Shown in pieces: positions 22,788 to 32,748 of a stretch of DNA of 64,000 nt. Numbering within the stretch: the first letter of the stretch is position 1; the number at the start of each line of letters is the position of its first letter. A program made the position numbers and the translations under genes. The stretch covers positions 20,716,380 to 20,780,379 of the forward strand of contig NC_083344.1 of the NCBI RefSeq assembly GCF_019175385.1, written 5' to 3'. The notes under the pieces were generated by a model. That model ran no database searches and was not told the DNA's origin. It saw only the letters and a program-made list of their open reading frames with translations. Source of the DNA: Lycium barbarum (lineage: Eukaryota; Streptophyta; Magnoliopsida; Solanales; Solanaceae).

Positions 22788-24954
22788 TGTTACGCATCTC
22801 GTCCTCGTCATAGTAAAAACCTATGGTTTCATAGTCGGGTATGCCTTTGGAGTTGAGACCCGTGTCTGAGTGTTTTGGAGATAGAAAGTGTCTTACCCTG
22901 TGTACAAAGGTACCAGCAGGTATCCATAATAATTTGCAGGATTAGAAGCTGAACGAATCGAATCGTCGCGATTCAAGCTGAATCTGAGAAATCTACAGAC
23001 ACCAGTTATCGTCGACGGGTCATCAACATTATCGACGGACCATCGTTGTGCAGCATCAACAGGGTTTCACAACCTTGAAATCTGCAGGCGTAGGTCGACG
23101 GGCAAGTCGATGGACAGTCGACACGTCGACGGGTCGTCGACCCGCTCGTCGAACCGTACCGCTAGCGACTTTTTAATTTCAAGTATAAATATGTAGTCCA
23201 TGATCCTATTTCTCATTTTCTCTCAGACATATCAGAGAAAACCCTAGTATATTTGTTCCCAACATTTTTCCATCAGATTAGTGCAGATTTGGTAAGATCT
23301 GAATCCCGTAAACCCGAGCTTGTGAAGAAGAAGGTTGTTTCTAGGGTTTATTCAAGGTTGCGAATCTTAGGAAGTTGGAGTTGATGTGATTCTTGGAATC
23401 TTAAACCCTTCAAGGTATGTAAATGATTTCTACCTTTGTATTTGAGTTAATTATCAAGAGTTTTAGTTATTTTAAGTAAAGAGAGGGTACTTATGGAAGT
23501 GGTAAGTTGATGAAGAGTATGATAGTGATTTGGGGTTATTTTAAGAGATGATTGGAAATGGATTTAAGTATATTTTGATATATGGGTGTTGTCTTTGTTG
23601 TTGTGGTTGATGTTGGACCGAATGTGAAGTTGAAGAGTTGTAAGCTTACAAGTCTACAAATCGTTATGCTCTATATGTATCTAAAGATGGTTAGTAAGTA
23701 AGTTTAATAGTCTAATTAAGGACTATGTTATCTTAATTGTAGATTTACAAGTTCAAGAGGTAGAAGTTGGACGATTGGATATACTTTAAGGTATGTTAAG
23801 GCTACCCTTTCTTTCTTTTTGCATGATCCTATGATATGATCCAACAAGCGAGTAAGCAAGCTTTCATATTACTCTACTCTTAGAAGCATTAGGAGTACTT
23901 CAGTCTTTGATGTTCATGTACCCCATTTATGAGTGTTCCTTCTGTTCATGGGTCCAGTTCTATGTATACAATTTATCCATGCATTACGTTCATTATATAT
24001 CTATGTACATTCACCCCTGACAAGAAGGCGTTATATACGCGAATATTAGATATATGTGGGGTATGAGAGAAGATATAGGCGTTATACACGCATTACCACC
24101 TGATCAGCTGGTGCACCATAATGATGATATAAGGATCGGGCTACACGTACCGCAGCAATGTATATGATGATGGCCGCAGAGAGGCTCATATGATATGATG
24201 GGATACCATAGAGGCTTAACAGGCGTTATATACGCACATATACATATATACGTATGACCTACATTGATAGGCATAAGCATGCATATTATGCGCCCACAGA
24301 GGCATTGTCAGTTACACAGATTTATACGGAAACTAGTTCATACAAGTACATGCAGATAGTCATTTCAGAGTATGAGTTCAGATCTTATTCATGATTCTTA
24401 TATATACATGTTGTTCTTATGCCTTTCATACTCAGTACATTATCTGTACTGATTCCCCGTTGCTCGGGGGGCTACGTTCATGCTCGCAGGTTCAGGTAGA
24501 CCGACAGGTGGTCTAGCTTAGTAAGACTTCTATCTAGCAGTAGTCAGTGCGCTCCATTGATCCAGAGTTGCAGTCTGTTTTGGTATGCTAGCTTTTTGAG
24601 ATGTACATGCTTATGGGTACGACGGGGGCCTGTCCCGTCCTTTCTACAGCTTTTATTCCAGTAGAGGTTTGTAGACAGTTGTATGTATCAGTCAGACGAT
24701 GTAGCCTTGTCGGCTTCAATTCTTTTGTGCACAGTATATGTAGCAGCCTAGCCGGCTTGCTCTGTTCTTTCAGTATGTTTATGTATATACAGGTTGTACA
24801 GAGTTCATGATGTCACCTTTTTATGAGGCAGTATGAAATAAGATTAAGTCACTTTTAGGCCCTTGATGTCCAGTAAGATTCAGATATTAGTATAGAGGTG
24901 TTTGGTCACTAGAGGTCACACACTCGTCACGACTCATCGGTTTGGGTCGTGACA
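22788..24954 (+). repeat. GY4 5' LTR
   Basis: 2167 bp, TGTTACGC...GGGTCGTGACA. U3 contains a cluster of TCGAC-type palindromes (22995-23155), with GGGTCGTCGACCC at 23131-23143, and a TATA box TATAAATA at 23184-23191. Further on are three GCGTTATANACGC motifs (about 24027, 24077, 24223) and the inverted repeat CAGTAC-N7-GTACTG (24433-24451). The frame at 24601-24810 recurs in the other LTR and is a shadow. Confidence 0.92.
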
Positions 24955-24958
24955 GAAG

Positions 24959-24970
24959 TGGAATCAGAGC
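24959..24970 (+). promoter_or_regulatory. GY4 primer-binding site (initiator tRNA-Met)
   Basis: TGGAATCAGAGC, four bases after the LTR. It differs at one position from TGGTATCAGAGC, the complement of the initiator tRNA-Met 3' end. The leader from here to 25143 has no coding content. Confidence 0.85.
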
Positions 24971-25143
24971 AGTTCCGTCCTAGGGGTGTCTTGTAGAATT
25001 TTTTTTATAGGCGTGTTGTGGACCACACTTATAAATAGGAGGCTACAGGATCTTAAGGATTATGTCATTCTTTCACTCTTAGATCGTTCGATCGAGCCAT
25101 GTGTTAAGCGTTCGCTTTTTGATGATTTGTTCTGATTTCAACG

Positions 25144-25676
25144 ATGCCCCGCAAGAAAGCTACAGTTGCCCAAAAGGACAAGAAAGCAGCAGATGAGGCC
25201 ACTAGCCGTACTCGGCAGGCTACGAGAGCTGAGGATGAGATTCAGAGTGAGGGGTCGTCTGAGACATCGCATACCCCGCCTCCAACACCTGCCTAGTTCT
25301 TCAGCCGAATGCGCTGGATTTTGTACAGTTATTGACCAGATTAATAACCACCCAGGCTCAGCAGCAAGGAGTTGGTGTTGACCAGGCAGATAGGGCTAGT
25401 AGTTCGAGGGTTAAGACCTTCTTTGGGTTAGGTCCTCCAGAGTTTTTGGTGATAAAGCAAAATATGGACCCCCAGGATTTCATTGATGGTATGCAGAGGA
25501 CCTTGACGGTTATGCATGCAGATGAGGTAGAGTCTGTGGAGTTGGCTTCATATAGATTTTGTGATATTGTAGTACAGTGGTATCAGACTTGGGAGTTATC
25601 TAGGGGAGAGAATGCCCCTTCAGCGGTTTGGCGAGAGTTTTCAGATGCTTTTATTTGCCATTATTTACCACCAGAG
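25144..25676 (+). pseudogene. GY4 gag, 5' part
   Basis: The likely start is the ATG at 25144 (MPRKKATVAQKDKKAADEAT), closed by a stop near 25296. The reading then continues in another frame at 25332-25676 with FFGLGPPEFLVIKQNMDPQD, GMQRTLTVMHADEVESVELA and AVWREFSDAFICHYLPPE. This is the retrotransposon Gag core. The frame is cut exactly at the SL2 insertion and resumes after it. Confidence 0.88.
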
Positions 25677-28313
25677 TATCACGACCCAGCTAGGGGCCGC
25701 GACGGGTACCTGGGGCTAACCGTTGAGCACCGCTCATTCTGCTACTTATCATGCTCATTAACTACTCTTTTATCGATTTTATATTCAATCATAAGAAAAT
25801 CATGTTTCATTTGTAAACATAAATAGTTTCATATACATAAGCCCTTTTGGCTATCAATATAATATATAAATAATTATACCATATTGACCCTGTCAGACCA
25901 CATAACCCACACTGTGTATCTACGAGCCTCTACTGAAGTACAAAATGCATAGACGGGACAGGACCCCGTCGAGCTCAATATATACAAATATACACAAAAT
26001 AATAGTCAAGCACCCCCGGAACAAGGAGTGCTTTCAATCAGCTAACAGCTCCTACGAGTCTGGCTCAAGCTCGCCTCCCTGTCTACCTGTGGGCATGAAC
26101 ACAGCGTCCACAGAAAACGGACATCAGTACGAATATTGTACTGAGTATGTAAGGCAAGAATGAAACAAATATAATGGGAGGGTCATGAGCCATAAGAGAA
26201 AGATATAACCTGCAAGAGTGTTGTAAGCAAATACATCTCGTACATATATCAGATTTTACATAATCATGGTACATATGTCATCACATCACATATCTCGTCA
26301 CATCATATATCTCGTCACATCACGTATCTCGACACATCAAATATCACATCGCTGTCCCGCGTCCGGGTAACCATCATATGCCGCCCACTAGTGGTGATCA
26401 TGCTCGGCCCTCTAGGCTCGGTGTAACATCGCAGCCCGCTTAACGGTGACATGCCCGGCCATCTAGGCACAGTGGAACCATATGCAGCCCGCCTTAGCGG
26501 TGACAAGCCCGGCCATTCTGGCGCGATGGAACTTTATCATCACATAATCAATCATTACCCATCACTATTGCACATTTCATGAACGTATCAAAATCTTATC
26601 ATAACTTGGCATTTTCATACATAACATAGGCATATTATAATCTAGCATTATTGATCATCTTATAAGCATAACTTGGCTTTACATCATTACACATTTAGCA
26701 TTAGGAGCTTACATTAGACTTTAAGGACAACCATAGCTATGTCGGGGTGACGTAAGGTCGTAAACCCCCGATTATATTATGAACATCTAGGAGTGTCTTG
26801 CCTCACCTCGAAGGAAATAATGCATAAGGTGAGTGTTAACAATAATGACATCATCAGCATTATGGGATCATCATATCATGAACTATCGAATCTCTATACT
26901 TTAACTCATTATCATCTTCATCATACTCGTATGTAATTTAGTATATTTAAGGACTCATAAGTTCCATCATATAGGAGGATCATGGAAAGCTTGAAAGATT
27001 CATGCCTTTGAAGAAAGGGATAAGCCTTACATACCTTTGACGTTTAACTAAGCTATCGCTTGCGTGTTCCCCTTTAATGCACGTGTTCTACCTTCAAGAG
27101 AATTTATATTGTCATTAGCTAAGCCATCATAAGGACGAGCTTTCTAAAGCTAGGGAAAATTGGGCAGCACTTCCTTTATTTATACTACTTTCCCCATATT
27201 TTATATCAACTCCCAACACTCACAACAACATTCACAATATTGCAATCAACAATCATCATTTATATACAATGACCATAATCCACCATTTCTCTTCATTTTC
27301 CCCACCTTTATGGTTATAGCTCGTCATCACATTTACTCATGTATCACACTTATTTCCATGGCCTAAATATCATTTATAACGCATTCATAATCACAACACC
27401 CCAACATTTATGATTCAATCTAACTACTATCCAAACATGACACTATTCACTCATTAATGACCCATTTCTTATGTCTTTCTACAATTCAAGTATCTTAACC
27501 TTCCATTACCTTAAATAAAATGGTTTAGTCATGAAACGTACCTTAGATGATGGTTGAACAAGTCTTGAGTGGAGTCTCTCCTCTAGCACCCCAAACCCTA
27601 CTTCACCTCCCTTGGGTTTTCTTGATTTTGATGACCTTTACTTGGGTTTCATACACTTTATTTCATTGATTTAGTGTTGTTGATCTTGGTTTTCCTTTGA
27701 TTCTCTTGTGGAGGATTATTAGAGAGTATTCTAGATGTTTCTTGAAGTGTGGAGTGAGAATGAAATGAATTGGAATGAAAAAGGGTCCCTTATACTTAAA
27801 CTAAAAATTTGGCCGACCATGTTATACGGACCAACATACTGTCCGTACTATTTATACGAACCGTATGTGTGGCCGTATGTTTGGTCCAGTAGCTGCTTCC
27901 CTCCTTGGCCAATTATACGGTCCAACATACCGCTGGTACAATTTATACGGTCCGTAGGTTGGGCCGTATAATGCCCAGTTGTTCCGTTTTCGTTCTCGTC
28001 GACTCGTTTGATCTCCGATCCTTATGGAACCTTCTTGGCACTTGTTTAATATCTAAATATCAATCTTAGGGGCGTTATCACTCTTCTCTGAGACATCATT
28101 ATGCCATCATAGACTTGTTGCTCGAAATTCTTTTCCGATACACAACATATGATTCGCTTTCCTTGGCAACTTTCTTTCCTTGCATTATATGCCTTTGAAA
28201 TCTCGTTAAGGGTCATCAAATACTATTTCTTACTCATCAAAATATCGCATACGCTATGTCCTTTGTTAGCCTATTCACTGTACATATACAGGGGGGTTTT
28301 CCATGGTGTAACA
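25677..28313 (-). mobile_element. Solo LTR SL2 inside GY4 gag
   Basis: 2637 bp; plus-strand ends are TATCACGACCC (first base pair mutated from TG) and CATGGTGTAACA. Perfect target duplications CAGAG lie at 25672-25676 and 28314-28318, and gag resumes directly after the second copy. In sense (minus) it starts TGTTACACCATGG. It holds CAGTAC-N7-GTACTG at 26125-26143, a 53-bp tandem array (26371-26530), and a cluster of ATACGG/CCGTAT palindromes upstream of a TATAAGGG box (27810-27975). There are no genes inside. Confidence 0.93.
26371..26530. repeat. 53-bp tandem repeat in SL2
   Basis: Three units of about 53 bp share GCAGCCCGC...GGTGACATGCCCGGCCATCT...GTGGAACC. The equivalent array in SL5 lies at about 55760-55930 in the opposite orientation. 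Confidence 0.85.
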
Positions 28314-28318
28314 CAGAG

Positions 28319-29158
28319 GTCCGACGAGCCCGAGCAGACAGGTTTCTACATATTGAGCAGGGCAACATGAGTGTCCAAGAGTATTGCATGTATTTTGATT
28401 CTATGGCTAGATACGCCCTATCCATGGTGGCTGCGATGGAGGATAGAGTTCATCATTTTGTGGCTGGTCTAAGGCCACATTTGATAGATGCTTGTACGAC
28501 TGCTGCATTACAGTCGAGCATAGAGATCTTCTATATATAGGCATATGCACAGAATTTAGAGGACCGCAAGCATCAGCGGAGGATAGAACGTGACCGTGAC
28601 CAGGGCCATGGCAAGAGGGCCAGATCTTTAGATATAAAGGGTAAGTCTAGGGGATGACAGAGACAGCAGTATCCCCGATATCCATTCCATTCGGTCGGGA
28701 GCGCACCTCTGTTGTTTTCAGGTCCGAGGTTTGATCGGTCTTCTTATTTCGGAGCGGGCTAGAGTTCCAGGGAATCAGGCTCTCAGTACCGACCAGAGTC
28801 AGGCCAGGTGAGGCCACCCTTTTCGCGGTGTGCTCAGTGTGGTAGGCTACACGCTGGGTAGTGTCAATTGGGGTTGGATGGTTGCTATGCATGTGGTCAA
28901 TGAGGCCATAGGATAAGGGATTGCCCGATGAAGGTTAGTACAAGTATGGTTGAGCCTACGGGGTCTATGGCTTGTTCTTCTTCTGCAGTACGCCCTTCCG
29001 GGCAAGCTTTCTAGACACCAGCAGGATGAGGTAGATGGAGGAGTGGAGCATCCAACTCGAGCAGTCCTCAGCACTGCGTATATGCACTAGCCGGTAGGCA
29101 GGATCGTGAGACGTCTGCTGATGTTGTTACATGTATATTATCAGTCTCCTCCTATGAT
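28319..29158 (+). pseudogene. GY4 gag, 3' part with zinc knuckle
   Basis: It continues the Gag core after SL2: RRARADRFLHIEQGNMSVQE, then YCMYFDSMARYAL and FVAGLRPHLIDACTTAALQ. Stops appear from about 28538. A CX2CX4HX4C zinc knuckle (CYACGQ*GHRIRDC, 28883-28924) keeps all four ligands but carries an in-frame TGA. The C-terminal part leads into protease in the same general region. Confidence 0.85.
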
Positions 29159-29452
29159 GTGTATGCACTAATTGACCCATGTTCCACTTTATCATATGTT
29201 ACGCCCTTTGTTGCCGGAAAGTTTGGAATAGAGCCCGAGTTGATTAAACCATTTGAGGTATCTACGCCAGTTGGTGATCCAGTTATAGCTAGGCAGATAT
29301 ATCGAGGCTATGTTGTTATAGTTTGTAACCACCATACCATAGCATATCTAATTGAGTTAGATAGGATCGATTTTGATATTATTATGGGTATGGATTGGTT
29401 GGCTTCCTATTATGCCAATGGTGATTGTAGAGCAAAGGTAGTTCGACTTTAG
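29159..29452 (+). pseudogene. GY4 aspartic protease
   Basis: A 97-codon open stretch. The active site reads ALIDPCSTLSYVTPFVAGKF where the family has DPGSTLSYV, so the catalytic Asp is kept but the following Gly is Cys. The second half, FDIIMGMDWLASYYANGDCR, is typical of plant Ty3/gypsy proteases. A TAG closes it at 29450, and pol continues in the same frame. Confidence 0.88.
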
Positions 29453-30550
29453 TTCCCAGGTGAGCCAGTCCTAGAGTGGAAGAGCAATGCTACTTCGCTG
29501 AGGGGTAGGTTTATTTCCTACCTTAAAGCAAGGACGATGATTAGAAAAGGGTACATCTATCACCTGGTTCGGGTTCAAGATGTGGAAGCAGAGTCATCGA
29601 CCCTTCAGTCTGTTCCTGTGGTTAATGAGCTTCCAGAAGTATTTCCAAATAAGCTTCCAAGCATTCCCCCAGAGAGAGATATCAATTTTACTATTTATCT
29701 GTTGCCAGATACTCAGCCAATATCTATTCCTCCTTATAGGATGGCACCGGCGGAGTTGAAAGAATTGAAGGAGCAGTTGAAAGATTTGCTTAAAAAGGGT
29801 TTTATTAGGCCCAACACATCACCATGGGGAGCACCGGTATTATATGTAAGAAAGAAGGCTGGCTCTTTGCGAATGTGTGTTGATTATAGGAAATTGAATA
29901 AAGTGACTGTAAATAATAAGTATCTGCTCCCAAGTATCGATGATTTATTTGAACAGTTGCAAGGCGCTAAATATTTCTCAAGGATAGACTTGAGACCAGG
30001 ATACCACCAGGTTAGAGTGAAGGAAGAGGACATTCCGAAGACGGAATTCAGCACTAGATATGGGCATTATGAATTTCGTGTCATGTCATTCAGGCTAACT
30101 AATGCCCCAGCCATATTCATGGATTTGATAAATCGTGTATTCAGACCCTTCCTAGATCGGTTCGCGATTGTATTCATAAATGATATTCTGGTTTATTCAC
30201 CATCAGAGGCTGATCAAGCAGAACGTCTACGAGCAGTACTTGAAATTCTTTGAAAAAGAGAGCTATATGCCAAGTTTTCCAAGTGTGAGTTCTGGTTGAA
30301 CTCTATAGCTTTTCTCGGTCACATTATTTTAGAGGAAGGAATTAGAGTGGATTCCCAAAATATTGAGGCTGTGAAGAATTTGCCAAGGCCTATGACACCA
30401 ACCGAGATACGTAGTTTTTGGGCCCAGCAGGTTATTATAGAAAGTTTGTAGAAGGATTTTTCTGCCCCATTGACTAAGTTGACTCAGAAATTAGCTAAGT
30501 TCCAATGGACATATTCTTATGAATAGAGTTTTCAGACGTTCAAGGATGAG
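29453..30550 (+). pseudogene. GY4 reverse transcriptase
   Basis: The frame is open from 29537 to 30253 with the usual blocks: [60 protein letters not shown]. The catalytic box reads [10 protein letters not shown], so the first of the two active-site aspartates is Asn, which alone should kill polymerase activity. After a TGA the connection region continues ([20 protein letters not shown]) with more stops. Confidence 0.92.
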
Positions 30551-31009
30551 TTGACTTTAGCACCTGTTTTGACTCTTACAGAAGGAGCAGATGGCTATGT
30601 GGTATATTGTGATGCTTCAGGCATTGGATTGGGCTGTGAGTTAATGCAACACGGTAAGGTTGTCTCTTATGCTTCTAGACAATTGAAGAAGCACGAGAAG
30701 AATTACTCCACCCATGATCTTGAGCTAGCAGCGGTGATTCACTCTTTGAAAATATGGAGGCACTACTTGTACGGTGTCCACGTGAATATCTATACTGATC
30801 ATAAGAGTCTCCAGTACATCTTTAAGCAGAAGGACTTGAACTTGCGTCAGAGGCGATGGCTAGAGTTGTTGAAAGACTATGATGTGGATATTCTGTACCA
30901 TCCCGGGAAAGCTAACGTAGTAGCCGATGCCTTCAGTTGTAAATCTATGGGTAGCTTGTCATATGTGCCGCCAGGGAGAAAAGAAATAGTCGTGAAGTCC
31001 ATCAATTAG
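30551..31009 (+). pseudogene. GY4 RNase H
   Basis: A 152-codon open stretch in the RT frame with the acidic catalytic residues in place: [32 protein letters not shown], and [20 protein letters not shown]. The end, [15 protein letters not shown], has Phe-Ser-Cys where LSRK is usual. The frame ends at 31009, and integrase lies in another frame, so a frameshift separates them. Confidence 0.9.
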
Positions 31010-31026
31010 CTAGCCTTGGAGTCCGA

Positions 31027-32331
31027 TTGATAGACTCTGGCGATGTAGGAGTCATAGTTCAGAACACAGTGGTGTCATCTTTGGCAGCAGAGATAAATGA
31101 GCGTCAGTATGATGACCCTGTCCTAGTTCATTACCGAGATACAACACCTCTGAAAGAAATGACACCCTTTGTAATTATAGGTGATAGAGTACTCAGGTAT
31201 CGAGGTATATTATACATTTCTAACATTGCAGGACTCCGTCAGCAGGTTATAGGGGAGGCACATTACTCTCGCTATTCTATTCATCCGGGCTTAAAAAAGA
31301 TGTACCGTGATCTCAAGGAAGTTTATTGGTGGGATGGTATGAAAAGAGATATATCAGAATTTGTTGCTCAGTGTCCAAATTGTCAGCAGGTCAAAATAGA
31401 ACACCAGAAGCCTGGAGATCTATTACAGGCTATGGATATTCCGACATGGAAGTGGGAGGTAATTAACATGGATTTTATTGCAGGTTTACCCCGTACTCAG
31501 TGGAAGTATGATTCGATATGGGTCATAGTTGATAGGCTTAAGAAGTCAGCCCATTTCCTACCTGTCAAGACTACTTATACAGCCGAAGATTATGTGAAGC
31601 TTTATCTCAAAGAGATTGTATGACTTCACGGTGTTCCTACAACCATTATCTTAGATAGGGGAACACAGTTCACAGCTAATTTCTGGAAGTCTTTTCAGAA
31701 TGGATTGGGGACTCAGGTGAGTCTTAGTACTACATTTCACCCGTAGACAGATAGACAGACGGAGCGTACTATACAGACCCTTGAAGATATGTTGAGAGCT
31801 TGTGTGTTTGATTTTCAAGGCAGTTGGGATGACCATTTGTCTCTTATTGAATTTGCATTTAATAACAGTTATCATTCTAGTATCCAGATGGCTCCTTATG
31901 AAGCTTTATCCGGGCGTAAATGTAGGTCGCCTATAGGATGGTTTGATGTTGGAGAAAATCAGCTAGTCGTCCTAGATTTGATACAGCAAGCCGTTGACAA
32001 AGTGAAAGTCATTCAGGAAAGGTTGCTAACAGCTCAGAGTCGATAAAAATCCTATGCGGATAATCGACGACGCAAGTTAGAATTTGAGATAGGCGATTAG
32101 GTTTTCCTGAAAGTTTTGCCTATGAAGGGAGTGATGTTGTTTGGCAAGAAGGGTAAGTTGAGCCCCCGATATATTGGGCCATAAAAGATCATTTGTACTG
32201 TGGGTAAGGTGGCATATGAGCTAGAATTGACTTCTGAGTTAGAGTCTGTACATCCGGTATTTCATGTGTCTATGCTTCGTAAATGCATCGGAGATCCTTC
32301 AAGGGTTGTTCCAGTAGATGATATCCAGGTT
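31027..32331 (+). pseudogene. GY4 integrase
   Basis: The zinc domain HYSRYSIHPGLKKMYRDLKE ... VAQCPNCQQVK keeps HHCC. The core keeps its acidic triad: NMDFIAGLP, IILDRGTQFT, and TERTIQTLEDMLRA. In-frame stops occur at 31621, 31744 and 32044. The C-terminal part reads YADNRRRKLEFEIGD, GKLSPRYIGP and LESVHPVFHVSMLRK. It is more complete than the GY1 integrase but cannot be made whole as it stands. Confidence 0.9.
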
Positions 32332-32339
32332 ACCTAGCA

Positions 32340-32513
32340 GTTATCATATAAAGAGCTTCTAGTGGCTATATTGCACAGACAGGTCAGTCAGTTGCAAACC
32401 AAGGATGTAGCTTTCGTTAAAGTTTGGTGGAAGAATAAGAATGTTGAGGAAGTGACTTGGGAAGTGGAAGGAGCAATGAAGATTAAGTACCCGCATTTGT
32501 TTCCAGCAGTATA
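32340..32513 (+). pseudogene. GY4 chromodomain-like C-terminus
   Basis: Sequence LSYKELLVAILHRQVSQLQT, KDVAFVKVWWKNKNVEEVTW and EVEGAMKIKYPHLFPAV precede a stop at 32512. This is the Tekay/Del-type C-terminal module, complete here but preceded by a stop (TAG) near 32335. Confidence 0.85.
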
Positions 32514-32735
32514 GGAGGTTCAGTTTGAGGCATCATCACTTCCCCCAGGTATCATTGCATTTTCAGTTATCGTGATTGGTCGTGTGAGGCCATGGTATTG
32601 TATGTTACAGTATGTGGCCCTGTGTGGCGGAATTTTGGGTTACTGTGTGCAGGTAGGGTTGTATACTTACAGGGGAAACTCTGCTAAAAATTTTATAACT
32701 CATGATTGTTTGAACATTCGAGGACGAATGTCCCT

Positions 32736-32748
32736 AAGGGGGGAAGAA
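32736..32748 (+). promoter_or_regulatory. GY4 polypurine tract
   Basis: AAGGGGGGAAGAA lies directly against the 3' LTR (TGTTAGG at 32749). It primes second-strand DNA synthesis. The sequence ATTCGAGGACGAATG just upstream has a counterpart in the GY1 family, which lacks the purine tract itself. Confidence 0.92.

Noticed and set aside
24601..24810. Small secreted-protein-like frame repeated at 34582-34791
   Set aside because: The two copies are the same position in the two LTRs of GY4; conservation reflects the LTR duplication, not a gene.
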